NCBI GenBank assembly: GCA_943788495.1
Contig: CALSQO010000003.1
Span: 32,969 to 96,968, forward strand
DNA length: 64,000 nucleotides
Direction of reading: 5' to 3'
DNA from: UA16 sp905478895
GTDB taxonomy: Bacteria > Bacteroidota > Bacteroidia > Flavobacteriales_D > Sanyastnellaceae
In this document: positions 52,262-61,124 of the stretch, piece after piece
Layout of the letters: the number at the start of each line of letters is the position of its first letter
How positions within the stretch are numbered: the first letter of the stretch is position 1
Translations under genes and position numbers: made by a program
The notes under the pieces: generated by a model
Databases searched by the model: none
Told to the model about the DNA's origin: nothing
What the model saw: only the letters and a program-made list of their open reading frames with translations

Positions 52262-54199
52262 CTAGACTTCCACCGGTTCTACCCAATCGCCGTGGGACCG
52301 AATCAGGTCCACGAGCGCATCAACCGCTCGGTCTTCGGGAACATTGCGCTCAACCACTTCTTTCTCTTTGTAGAGGGTGATTTTTCCAGGCCCTGTCCCG
52401 ACGTATCCGTAATCGGCATCTGCCATTTCGCCTGGCCCGTTGACAATGCATCCCATGATGCCAATTTTGACGCCTTTCAAATGAGAGGTGACGGAGCGAA
52501 TTTTGGCAGTGGTTTCCTGCAGATCAAAAAGGGTTCGTCCGCAGCTTGGGCAGCTGATGTATTCGGTTTTGGAAATGCGTGTTCGAGTGGCCTGGAGGAT
52601 TCCGAAGGCGGTTGAGTTGCGCAACTGAAGAGAAGCCTGATTGCCTGCCATCCATATGCCATCGCCAAATCCATCGAGCAAAGGAGCACCCAAATCAACG
52701 GAGGCAAAAAGCTGAAAAGATTCGTCGTCTAGATCGTCGAGTTTCCGGGTGAGAATCACAGGAACGGCGCACTTCATCTGGTCCAATTGCATGCAGCAAC
52801 TCCGTAAATCCGCCATGGCATGCGCGCTCGAAGCCTCCAGAGCGAGGACAATATCTTTTCGTCCTTTCACGCGTGAAACGAATGCCTCCGTCAAATCCGC
52901 TTTTTTCGCCTGAATAAAATGAACTTCTGAGGTGGCTTCCGGATTCCAGTTGGCCGCCGACCAGAGGGGGTAATGACGCGTAGCTCCTCTCCAGTCTGCG
53001 GCATCTTGAATAACCCCAAGTGTTCCGGGGAGCTCAAAGTCAATTTCGCGATTCCCGGAATAAATGTAGTCGCAAGCAAAATCATCCAAGTTCCATTTGT
53101 CCAGCGGCACCGAATACCGGTACCCACATCCGAAGAGACGCGCGGGTGTTATGTCTCCAGTGCTCAAATCATGGACCACGACGGGGACATTTTTTCCTCC
53201 AATATTCAATACTTCTTGGGCCGTGCGTCGCGCGTGATTGAATGGATCAAAACTCAAGGGAATCGCATCCATTGTGGGAGAATGGCCACGTTGCGCATAC
53301 CGATCCACCAGTTTTCGTGCCACGGGAAGTTCTGCCTCGGGTGCTTCGGTCAAGGAAACTCGGATGGTATCGCCCAAGCCGTCTTCCAGCAATGCTCCGA
53401 TTCCAATCGCGCTTTTGATTCTGCCGTCTTCTCCATCTCCCGCTTCGGTAACACCCAGGTGAAGAGGATAATTCATGCCTTCTGCATCCATGCGAGCGAC
53501 AAGAAGGCGGTAGGCTTGGACCATGACCTGAGGATTGGAGGCCTTCATGCTGATCACGATTTCGTGGTAGTCATGTTTTCGGCAAATTCGAAGAAATTCC
53601 AAGGCACTTTCCACCATGCCCATGGGGGTGTCTCCGTAGCGGCTCAGAATGCGATCGGAAAGCGACCCATGATTGGTCCCGATGCGCATGGCACGTTTCA
53701 ACCGCTTGCATTTTAAAACGAGCGGAGTGAAGCGTGTTTCGATTCGGTCCAGCTCAGCGGCATACGATTCGTCGGTATAGTCGATTTCCTCGAATTTTTT
53801 CTTGTCCGCGTAATTGCCCGGATTGACCCGGATTTTCTCCACATGATCTGCAGCAACTTCCGCTGCATTGGGCGTGAAGTGAATATCGGCCACCAGCGGC
53901 ACGTGCTTATTGGCAACTTGCAATGCTTTTGCGATGCTTCCCAACGCTTCCGCCTCCTTCTTCGATGGCGCGGTAATTCGTACGAGTTCGCTACCGGCAT
54001 CCACCATTCGGATGCTCTCATCTACTGTTTTTTCTACGTCGAGGGTATCGGCGGTGGTCATCGATTGAATCCGGATGGGCGCATCGCCGCCCAAGGCGAG
54101 ATCGCCCACTTTGATTTGCCTCGAGACGCGCCTGCGGTAATTGAACCAATCGACATTCAATTGATCAGATTGGGAGTGAGATGCGGCGTTTTGTTCCAT
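52262..54199 (-). CDS. ispG: 4-hydroxy-3-methylbut-2-enyl diphosphate synthase (large form)
   Basis: A 645-residue [4Fe-4S] enzyme of the MEP isoprenoid pathway. The N-terminal TIM barrel includes RIQSMTTADTLDVEKTV and VADIHFTPNAAEVAA; the C-terminal cluster-binding domain has ISCPSCGRTLFDLQ and GIMGCIVNGPGE, with three Cys ligands. A region of about 250 residues between them is the extra domain found in plants, Bacteroidota and chlamydiae but not in E. coli. TACCTTAG, a -7 variant, lies 16 nt upstream. It converges on lspA. Confidence 0.96.
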   Translation of the reverse strand: MEQNAASHSQSDQLNVDWFNYRRRVSRQIKVGDLALGGDAPIRIQSMTTADTLDVEKTVDESIRMVDAGSELVRITAPSKKEAEALGSIAKALQVANKHVPLVADIHFTPNAAEVAADHVEKIRVNPGNYADKKKFEEIDYTDESYAAELDRIETRFTPLVLKCKRLKRAMRIGTNHGSLSDRILSRYGDTPMGMVESALEFLRICRKHDYHEIVISMKASNPQVMVQAYRLLVARMDAEGMNYPLHLGVTEAGDGEDGRIKSAIGIGALLEDGLGDTIRVSLTEAPEAELPVARKLVDRYAQRGHSPTMDAIPLSFDPFNHARRTAQEVLNIGGKNVPVVVHDLSTGDITPARLFGCGYRYSVPLDKWNLDDFACDYIYSGNREIDFELPGTLGVIQDAADWRGATRHYPLWSAANWNPEATSEVHFIQAKKADLTEAFVSRVKGRKDIVLALEASSAHAMADLRSCCMQLDQMKCAVPVILTRKLDDLDDESFQLFASVDLGAPLLDGFGDGIWMAGNQASLQLRNSTAFGILQATRTRISKTEYISCPSCGRTLFDLQETTAKIRSVTSHLKGVKIGIMGCIVNGPGEMADADYGYVGTGPGKITLYKEKEVVERNVPEDRAVDALVDLIRSHGDWVEPVEV

Positions 54200-54215
54200 G
54201 GTTCCGTTTGCTCTG

Positions 54216-54223
54216 CTAAGGTA
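54216..54223 (-). promoter_or_regulatory. -7 box variant upstream of ispG (TACCTTAG)
   Basis: A minus-strand TAnnTTAG element 16 nt before the ispG ATG, within the 130 bp divergent gap to recO. Confidence 0.4.
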
Positions 54224-54329
54224 ACCGACGGAACCCGAGATTTGTTAGAGCACAGCGGTTCGATTTGTCCACGGTTGCGAAGTAATTTTACGGAACGAAA
54301 CTGGGGCAGTTGCCCATGATCCATTCCAA

Positions 54330-55064
54330 GTGCCCTCCATTCAAAACGAAATTGATTCAGCTATCGTGCTGACGAGCCGGCCTTACAGCGATGGCAAGCG
54401 AGTGGTACGCGTCATGAGCCGAACACATGGCGCCATAGCTTTGTGGGTGAATGAGGGCCGAGGGAAAAACCGCCGCATTGCCATGTGGCATGCAGGAGCA
54501 CTGTTGGAGCTCAGTGGAATGAACCGCAAAGGTTCGGAAGGACTGATTCGATTTCGAGAAGCTCGAAGAACGGTTGTTTTGGATGCTGTCATTCGAGATC
54601 CACGGCGCAGCGCTGTCGTCTTTTTCATTTGTGAGGTCATCGAAAAGACGATGGCAGAGGAAACCCCTCACCCCGAAGTCCATGATTTGATGGCCCGAAC
54701 CATCTGCGAGATTGAATCTTCTACAACCCTCGGTTGGATTCATGCGGCCTTCTTGGGCCAGCTGATTCGGCTCCTCGGCATTGCACCGGTCTCGCCCGGA
54801 AATTCAGACTTCACCTCGTTGGATTTGCAGTCAGGCGATTGGAAATATGAAATAGGCCTGGAGAAGGAATCATTGGAAAAGTCCATTGCCGACGGATTCA
54901 TGGCATTCTTGGAACCGGAAGCTCCTGTTCCCACAATGTGGTCCATTGCGGACCGGAAGCGCCTGGTTCTTGGGCAAGTCCGTTACCTTCAGCACCAATT
55001 GGGAACCTTGCGTGAAATCAAGAGTTATGCGGTCCTAGAAGCGGTTTTCGATAACGAACGGTGA
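54330..55064 (+). CDS. recO: DNA repair protein RecO
   Basis: A 244-residue RecF-pathway mediator that loads RecA and anneals single strands. The N-terminal OB fold is recognisable (AIVLTSRPYSDGKRVVRVMS ... LWVNEGRGK), followed by the helical domain; the zinc-finger Cys residues of some RecO proteins are absent. The start is GTG 54330, six codons before the conserved segment. The TonB-dependent receptor begins 37 bp later. Confidence 0.88.
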   Translation: MPSIQNEIDSAIVLTSRPYSDGKRVVRVMSRTHGAIALWVNEGRGKNRRIAMWHAGALLELSGMNRKGSEGLIRFREARRTVVLDAVIRDPRRSAVVFFICEVIEKTMAEETPHPEVHDLMARTICEIESSTTLGWIHAAFLGQLIRLLGIAPVSPGNSDFTSLDLQSGDWKYEIGLEKESLEKSIADGFMAFLEPEAPVPTMWSIADRKRLVLGQVRYLQHQLGTLREIKSYAVLEAVFDNER

Positions 55065-55101
55065 GATGGAAGTTGGCTCGATTTTTGACAAAAGCAGCGG
55101 C

Positions 55102-57672
55102 ATGAAGCGGCTCCAAATACGAATGGGTCACGCCCGAGTTTTGGCGGCGCTGGTATTGCTTTGGATACTATCCACGGTGCAATCGCTCGCGCAGGACGAT
55201 GTGCCTCAGCAGCGCCCGGCGAGCCGAAACGTTGAATCAGCGGCTTCATCCAAATCCAATGTACCCAAGCGCCAAGAGTCAAAGCAGATAAGTGCGGTGG
55301 CATCTGATGGCTTTACACCGGTGTCTTTCGCCGTTGTCCTCAACAAAAACACAGGGCAACAAGTCATGACTGACGCTGATGGAAATGCTTCGATCACGCG
55401 ATCGATGGCTTCGGATACATTATTGGTTCGAAGTGTTGGTTTCATGGACATGGTGATTTTACCCGGCCAGCCACTGCCCCCTTCGATTCGAATGATTGAA
55501 GATTTGATCAGCCTTGAAACGGCCCAAGTGGTCAGCCAGGGCCTTGTGGATGCGAGCAGTGCTTCACTTTCGACACAGGCGATGGCGATTCCGAACCGCA
55601 AGAATCAAGTGATTCGGTTGGAAGTTCCGCAGACAGCCGCGGAGTTGCTCTGGTCGACGGGATCGGTATTGGTGCAGCAAAGCCAGCAGGGAGGGGGTTC
55701 ACCTATCATTCGCGGATTTGAAGCGAATCGAATTTTATTGGTCGTCGACGGCGTCCGCATGAACAATGCCATCTATCGCAGCGGCCATTTGCAAAATGCG
55801 ATAACGGTGGATCCTTATATCCTGCAGCGGACGGATGTTTTGATGGGTCCGCACAGTATTTTGTTTGGCAGCGACGCATTGGGAGGAGTGATTCACTTTC
55901 ACACCCGAACGCCGAAATTGGGGCGGAATGATTTTCAGGTAAACACTTCGGGAGCCTATCGCTCTCCGAACCAGAGTCAATCGTGGCATGCCGATTTCGA
56001 GGTTTCTCGACCGAGGTGGGGCAGCATTACATCTGTCACGCACTCGGATTATGGCGATTTGCGCATGGGAAAGTGGCGCCGCCATGGCAATTCCACATGG
56101 GGGTTGGATACCCTCTGGTCAGCGCGGGTGGATTCAACGGATGTGATGCTTTCCAATGATGATCCCAACATTCAAAAGGACTCGGGCTACAGCCAATGGG
56201 ATGTCTTGCAGAAATTCAGGGTCCGCGTCCCAGGGGCGTTATTGGACTTGAATTTTCAATGGAGCCAAAGCAGTAACATTCCCCGCTACGATGCCTCGTC
56301 AGATTATGCCAGCGATCAGCTGAAATGGGCCGAATGGAACTATGGGCCTCAGCAACGCGCGATGGCTTCTGCCCGATACACGCGCTCCCTATCTCGTTGG
56401 AACCTGCAATGGCAATCGTTGGTCGCCTACCAAAACATTGAGGAGTCGCGGATCAAGCGCCGTTTTGGATCGGAATGGCGTGAAAGTCAGATCGAGCAGG
56501 TTGCGGTGTTGAACGGATATTCAACCGTTCAAAAATCGTGGTACAATGGCTTGAAGCTTACCGCAGGCATCAGTGGCTCATTGGATGCCGTTCAGTCAGA
56601 TGCGTTTCAGGTAAGGGCCTTTCCGTCGGATTCCCTTTCGCCCGATGAGGCCATGGCACAGTTCGCGATCGATACCCGTTACCCCAATGCTGGAAGTAGC
56701 ATGGGGACGGGTGCGGTGTTCGCCACGGGCATATGGAACATCAATCAACATCAATTGGCAGGAGGGTTGCGATGGAGTCGATCGCGCCTCGAGGCCGCAT
56801 TTGAACCAACGGCGTCTTTTGCGCTGCCTTATGAGACTGTGAACATGAAGAATGGAGCGTTGACCGGGGGAATTTCCGATCAATGGACCAGCGCCAATCG
56901 GGAGTGGATTTCCAATTCATCGTTCTCCACGGGATTCCGACACCCCAACATTGACGATATGGGCAAGGTGCGGGAAAAGGCCGGTTATGTTTTGGTTCCG
57001 AATGACTCATTGCGACCGGAATACTTATATAGCATGGAGCAATCGTTGCAATGGGATTGGGAGGGCAAGCAACAATTGACGGTTTCAGTGAGTGCCTTTG
57101 CTTCGCGCCTCAACGACGCGATTGTTCCGCAAAACACCACCTTGGACGGAGAGGAATTCTTTCTCATCGATGGCGATTCAGCACGGGTTCAGACGAATGT
57201 CAATGCGAGTCATGCTCACATCGGCGGGATTCGAGCAGAAATTCACGCAAAACTGACCCCTTCTTGGAATGTGCAGGGAGCCGTGAATTGGACGGCGGGT
57301 CATCAATTCATCCCTGATGCGTCCACGGGCATCAAGACAAAATTGCCCATGTCTCATATTCCGCCTATGTTCGGGAGGGTGGCGACCCACTACAAAGGCC
57401 GGTGGTGGACCTTCGAATGTTATGTGCTTTTCAGCGGCTTCAAACCCTCCGATCGATTTGGGCCATACGCGACGGACAATTTGGATTTGATGTTGCCGGA
57501 AGGCGCTCCGGCTTGGTGGACTTTGAACGGTGAATTCAGTGCACAAGTGCATCCAAAATTGGAATGGCGATTGGGCATCCGAAATGCCCTCGATATGCAT
57601 TACCGGGTATTCGCCAGTGGCATCAGCGCGCCGGGTCGGGGACTCTACACTTCTTTGCACGCAGCGTTTTAG
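55102..57672 (+). CDS. TonB-dependent outer-membrane receptor (heme/siderophore type)
   Basis: An 856-residue receptor. The signal peptide ends near VQSLAQ; a carboxypeptidase-like regulatory beta domain (PVSFAVVLNKNTGQQVMTDA) precedes the plug (GGGSPIIRGFEANRILLVVD ... GPHSILFGSDALGGVIHFHT), and the barrel ends in LYTSLHAAF with terminal Phe. The plug text is closest to hemoglobin/transferrin-type receptors, so a heme or iron-chelate substrate is likely but not proven. No SusD partner follows. An in-frame ATG at 55066 exists; ATG 55102 puts the signal peptide at the N-terminus. Confidence 0.9.
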   Translation: MKRLQIRMGHARVLAALVLLWILSTVQSLAQDDVPQQRPASRNVESAASSKSNVPKRQESKQISAVASDGFTPVSFAVVLNKNTGQQVMTDADGNASITRSMASDTLLVRSVGFMDMVILPGQPLPPSIRMIEDLISLETAQVVSQGLVDASSASLSTQAMAIPNRKNQVIRLEVPQTAAELLWSTGSVLVQQSQQGGGSPIIRGFEANRILLVVDGVRMNNAIYRSGHLQNAITVDPYILQRTDVLMGPHSILFGSDALGGVIHFHTRTPKLGRNDFQVNTSGAYRSPNQSQSWHADFEVSRPRWGSITSVTHSDYGDLRMGKWRRHGNSTWGLDTLWSARVDSTDVMLSNDDPNIQKDSGYSQWDVLQKFRVRVPGALLDLNFQWSQSSNIPRYDASSDYASDQLKWAEWNYGPQQRAMASARYTRSLSRWNLQWQSLVAYQNIEESRIKRRFGSEWRESQIEQVAVLNGYSTVQKSWYNGLKLTAGISGSLDAVQSDAFQVRAFPSDSLSPDEAMAQFAIDTRYPNAGSSMGTGAVFATGIWNINQHQLAGGLRWSRSRLEAAFEPTASFALPYETVNMKNGALTGGISDQWTSANREWISNSSFSTGFRHPNIDDMGKVREKAGYVLVPNDSLRPEYLYSMEQSLQWDWEGKQQLTVSVSAFASRLNDAIVPQNTTLDGEEFFLIDGDSARVQTNVNASHAHIGGIRAEIHAKLTPSWNVQGAVNWTAGHQFIPDASTGIKTKLPMSHIPPMFGRVATHYKGRWWTFECYVLFSGFKPSDRFGPYATDNLDLMLPEGAPAWWTLNGEFSAQVHPKLEWRLGIRNALDMHYRVFASGISAPGRGLYTSLHAAF

Positions 57673-57690
57673 GCTGGACGCATTTCAAGT

Positions 57691-57698
57691 TACCTTCG
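57691..57698 (+). promoter_or_regulatory. -7 box variant abutting holB (TACCTTCG)
   Basis: TACCTTCG ends four bases before the holB ATG at 57703. No -33 TTG is visible at the usual distance. Confidence 0.4.
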
Positions 57699-57702
57699 CT
57701 CC

Positions 57703-58830
57703 ATGCGTTTTGAAGCCATTATCGGGCACGAGGAAATTGGATCCAAACTCCGCACCGGGGTTAAAAATCGGCGCGTGGCACATGCCCAGTTGTTCAATGG
57801 GCCGGAAGGTTCTGGGGCGCTGGCCCTGGCGCTGGCCTACGCGCGTTACCTGCATTGTCAAGATCCAACCGATGCGGATTCCTGTGGGTCTTGCACTTCG
57901 TGCAAGCAATACGAGACATTGCAGCATCCAGATCTGCACTGGTCCTTTCCATTTTTCAAGAAAGACAGTTCAGAACAATCGACTACCCAGCCCTTCCAAA
58001 ATGCCTGGCGTGAGCGGGTTTTGGAAGATCCTTATTTTGGACTGGAAGAATGGTTGGGAGCCATAGGTGCAGATAAAAAACAACTTTTTATTAGCGTTCA
58101 AGAGGCCTTGGAGTTGAACCGAAAATTGGGTTTGAAGTCGTTCCAAGGCGGATGGAAGGTGCTCATCCTGTGGCTTCCGGAAACCATGCGAGTGGATACG
58201 GCCAATAAGATGTTAAAACTGATTGAAGAGCCAACGGACAACACGGTGATGTTGTTCGTTAGCGAACAAGCGAATCAGTTGCTTGCGACGATTCGATCCC
58301 GGGTACAGATGATTCAAGTGCCCAGGCTCTCCGATGAATTGGCAGCGCTGGGCATGCACCAGCGCTATGGGGTTGATTTGGAACAGGCCCGCCAATGGAC
58401 ACACGTCACGGATGGAAACGTTTCTGCTGCGATGCGGATGAAACATTCGGGGGGATCCGAGGTGGATCGGGACCTTTTTATCCAGTGGATGCGATCGTGC
58501 TACGTTCAAGAGACACCTAAAACGGTCGCCTTGGCCGAAGATTTTGCCAAACCCGGTCGGGAATCGATGAAACGTTTTATTCGCTATGCGTTGCACATGG
58601 TTCGGCAGTGCATTGTCGGCAATTACGGCGCCCAAAGTTTGGTTCGATTGACTCCACCAGAGCGGACTTTTGCAGAGAAATTTGCTCCTTTTATCCACCA
58701 CGGAAATGCGATTGCAATTCAGCAACTCCTTGAAAATGCGCACCGTGACATCGCAGGAAACGTGAACGGGAAGTTGGTTTTTTTGGATTTAAGTGCCCAA
58801 GTGAGTCTTTTGCTTCGGAAGCCAACCTGA
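57703..58830 (+). CDS. holB: DNA polymerase III subunit delta'
   Basis: A 375-residue clamp-loader subunit. The N-terminal AAA+ domain has the family start FEAIIGHEEIGSKL and a zinc-type Cys cluster between residues 46 and 67 (including DSCGSCTSCKQ). The P-loop reads GPEGSGALALA, lacking the Lys needed for ATP, as expected for delta', which does not hydrolyse ATP. The segment KVLILWLPETMRVDTANKML and the arginine-finger region FVSEQANQLLATIRSRVQ are typical. It is followed by ricT and gldH, the normal Flavobacteriia order. Confidence 0.93.
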   Translation: MRFEAIIGHEEIGSKLRTGVKNRRVAHAQLFNGPEGSGALALALAYARYLHCQDPTDADSCGSCTSCKQYETLQHPDLHWSFPFFKKDSSEQSTTQPFQNAWRERVLEDPYFGLEEWLGAIGADKKQLFISVQEALELNRKLGLKSFQGGWKVLILWLPETMRVDTANKMLKLIEEPTDNTVMLFVSEQANQLLATIRSRVQMIQVPRLSDELAALGMHQRYGVDLEQARQWTHVTDGNVSAAMRMKHSGGSEVDRDLFIQWMRSCYVQETPKTVALAEDFAKPGRESMKRFIRYALHMVRQCIVGNYGAQSLVRLTPPERTFAEKFAPFIHHGNAIAIQQLLENAHRDIAGNVNGKLVFLDLSAQVSLLLRKPT

Positions 58831-58837
58831 AGGGATG

Positions 58838-58845
58838 TATCTTAG
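58838..58845 (+). promoter_or_regulatory. -7 box variant abutting ricT (TATCTTAG)
   Basis: TATCTTAG ends five bases before the ricT ATG at 58851; a TTG lies at 58810-58812. Confidence 0.4.
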
Positions 58846-58850
58846 GGCTC

Positions 58851-60146
58851 ATGAGTTGTAGCAATTGCAGAAACGGAGCGGATGGCACGCCAAGAGGGTG
58901 TCGGAGCAATGGAAATTGTGGTACTGGCGGATGCGGTCCACTAACCGTGTTTGACTGGTTGGAAGGCGTGGCGCTGCCCTCTGGACAGAGTGCCTTTGAT
59001 GTCGTCGAAGTGCGCTTCAAAGCGAACCGAAAGGGATTCTACCGCAGGTCCTCACAGATGGAAATCCAGGTTGGAGATGTGGTGGTGTTGGATTCTGACC
59101 ATGGATTCGATGTGGGGGTCGTTAGCTTGCGGGGTGAGTTGGTCAAAGCCCAGATGAGCGCTAAGCGAGTCAAGGATGACCATGAAGTTCGAAAAATTTC
59201 CCGAAAAGCCACACAGGAAGACATTGACACGTGGCAGAAGGCCAGCATGCGTGAAGCAGAGACCATTGCGGAATCGCGTAAAATCATCAAAAGCCTTGGC
59301 TTGCAGATGAAGTTGGCCGATGTTGAATTTCAAGGGGATAACAAAAAAGCCACGTTTTACTACACGGCAGAAGTCCGAGTAGACTTTAGGCTCCTTGTTC
59401 GCGACCTGGCATCAGCCTTTGGCATACGGGTTGAAATGCGACAAATCGGAGCCCGTCAGGAAGCAGCCCGTGTAGGAGGGATCGGTGTTTGTGGTCGGGA
59501 ACTATGCTGCTCCAGTTGGCTCAAGGATTTCCGAAGCGTGAGCACTTCGGCCGCGCGCTATCAGCAGTTGTCGCTTAACCCTCAAAAGTTAGCGGGGCAG
59601 TGCGGGAAGCTGAAGTGTTGCCTGAATTTTGAATTGGACCAGTATGTGGAGGCCGTCAATGAATTTCCATCGCCCAACACCAAAATCAAACTGAAGGAGG
59701 GCCGTGCATTTGTGTTCAAGATGGACATTTTCAAACGGCTGGTTTATCTGAATGCGCCAGACGGAGCAGGCAACGGCCCCGTCGCAGTTAGCCTCGAGGA
59801 CATGAAGGAATTGATGGCGATGAATGAGCGCGGTGAGTACCCCGTTAATTTGAAGGACTTCATGCAAATTGAAGCGCCTGATGAAGTGGACGAGGTCTAT
59901 TCCAATGTGGTCGGGCAAGACAGCGTAACGCGATTTGACGACGAGCGGAAACGGAACCGTAAGAAGCGGTCGGGCCGAAGAAACCAAGGGAAGAATGGAC
60001 CCAAAGGGCATTCAAATATGCAGCAATCCGGGGAAAAGAAGGGCCCTCAATCGGAGGCTAAATCCGGCGGTGACAGCTCAAAGCGCAACAAGCGCAGACC
60101 GAAACGTCGTGGGCCGAAGGCACCAAATTCCGACGCAGCTAAATAA
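58851..60146 (+). CDS. ricT: PSP1/RicT-family protein with Cys-rich N-terminus
   Basis: A 431-residue PSP1-domain protein. In Bacillus RicT (YaaT) joins RicA and RicF in an Fe-S complex that affects RNase Y and mRNA maturation. The conserved PSP1 core runs from about residue 100 to 250 with GGIGVCGRELCCSSWL and QCGKLKCCLNFELDQY. The N-terminus is unusually Cys-rich (five Cys in the first 28 residues), and the C-terminal 75 residues are Lys/Arg/Gly/Ser-rich and disordered, suggesting RNA binding. gldH begins directly after its stop codon. Confidence 0.92.
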   Translation: MSCSNCRNGADGTPRGCRSNGNCGTGGCGPLTVFDWLEGVALPSGQSAFDVVEVRFKANRKGFYRRSSQMEIQVGDVVVLDSDHGFDVGVVSLRGELVKAQMSAKRVKDDHEVRKISRKATQEDIDTWQKASMREAETIAESRKIIKSLGLQMKLADVEFQGDNKKATFYYTAEVRVDFRLLVRDLASAFGIRVEMRQIGARQEAARVGGIGVCGRELCCSSWLKDFRSVSTSAARYQQLSLNPQKLAGQCGKLKCCLNFELDQYVEAVNEFPSPNTKIKLKEGRAFVFKMDIFKRLVYLNAPDGAGNGPVAVSLEDMKELMAMNERGEYPVNLKDFMQIEAPDEVDEVYSNVVGQDSVTRFDDERKRNRKKRSGRRNQGKNGPKGHSNMQQSGEKKGPQSEAKSGGDSSKRNKRRPKRRGPKAPNSDAAK

Positions 60147-60662
60147 ATGATGCCTTTCGTACGCTTGAGAAATCCGTCTTTGCCTCGATTGCGGGTCACA
60201 TTGGCGTTGGGCATTGTGTTCGTCCTTGCAGCGTGTGGATCAGAAGTTCTTTTTGCAGGCTCCAAGCCATTGGATGCAGCGATTGGTTGGGCATCGGACG
60301 ATGTGGCCAAATTTGATTGGCAAGTGAGTGATACGCTTCAGCGCCATGATTTTTTCATCGATCTCCGGCATAACCAGGACTATCCCTTCACCAACCTCTA
60401 TTTGTTTGTGGATTATACGTTTCCGAATGGTTTGGCCCGCAGGGACACGATTTCATGTGAATTGGCCGATAATCGTGGCAGGTGGTTTGGTTCTGGCATT
60501 GGAAATCTCATTGAGCACCGGATCGGATTTCGACAGAACACAGGCTTTCCTTTGAAGGGGGATTACACGGTGAAAATAGCGCACGGCATGCGTGTGGATC
60601 CGCTTCCAGGTATGTTGGATGTTGGATTCCGCCTCGAGCCTACATCGATTCGAAAGGAGTAG
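60147..60662 (+). CDS. gldH: Gliding motility lipoprotein GldH
   Basis: A 171-residue lipoprotein with lipobox LAAC (Cys near residue 30). The blocks VAKFDWQVSDTLQRHDFFID, NLYLFVDYTFPNGLARRDTI, GRWFGSGIGNLIEHRIGFRQ and FPLKGDYTVKIAHGMR match GldH, required for Flavobacterium gliding and linked with T9SS function. The presence of T9SS cargo in the window agrees. It shares the holB-ricT-gldH order typical of Flavobacteriia, though the usual downstream penicillin-binding protein is absent. The convergent rhodanese gene ends two bases away. Confidence 0.92.
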   Translation: MMPFVRLRNPSLPRLRVTLALGIVFVLAACGSEVLFAGSKPLDAAIGWASDDVAKFDWQVSDTLQRHDFFIDLRHNQDYPFTNLYLFVDYTFPNGLARRDTISCELADNRGRWFGSGIGNLIEHRIGFRQNTGFPLKGDYTVKIAHGMRVDPLPGMLDVGFRLEPTSIRKE

Positions 60663-60664
60663 GC

Positions 60665-61120
60665 TCAATCGGCCTTCTGGGCGAGGGGTACAGGCTCATC
60701 AAAAGCCAGTGGTCGATCATTTTCCAACCATTGTTCCATTCCTCCGATCAAGTCAAAAATGTGCGGATGACCAATGATACGAAGCTCCTCAGTGACCACT
60801 CCACTCCGCCCGCCGGCCTCGCAATAAACAAATACGGGACGGTCCCAAGGAATGCCGCTCAACGGATCTTTGCGATGATCCCAATCAAACGAAACATAAC
60901 TGGCTCCTGTCAAATGTCCTTTGGCCCACTCCTCATCGGATCGCACATCGAGCAGGATGGCTTCGGGATGAGCCCGCTGAAGAGAGTCCAAATTTAGAAT
61001 GGAAATTTCGGTGACTTGCTCGTGATCGAGGGAAGCCGGTGCCACACTGTTTCCACAGCTGAACAAACTGGCTGAGGCGATGAGCATGAACACAAAGCGG
61101 AGTTGGTTGGGAAAATTCAT
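60665..61120 (-). CDS. Rhodanese-domain lipoprotein
   Basis: A 151-residue lipoprotein (lipobox LFSC) holding one rhodanese domain: AILLDVRSDEEWAKGHLTGA, the active-site loop VYCEAGGRSG with the catalytic Cys, and GGMEQWLENDRPL. It may transfer sulfane sulfur or act in thiol chemistry at the envelope. A TAATTTCG element lies four bases before its ATG. Confidence 0.9.
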   Translation of the reverse strand: MNFPNQLRFVFMLIASASLFSCGNSVAPASLDHEQVTEISILNLDSLQRAHPEAILLDVRSDEEWAKGHLTGASYVSFDWDHRKDPLSGIPWDRPVFVYCEAGGRSGVVTEELRIIGHPHIFDLIGGMEQWLENDRPLAFDEPVPLAQKAD

Positions 61121-61124
61121 GCCG

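Noticed and set aside
52243..52263. Short direct repeat CCGCTCAGA between lspA and ispG as an attachment site
   Set aside because: Only two nine-base copies, with no integrase, tRNA or other mobile gene nearby.
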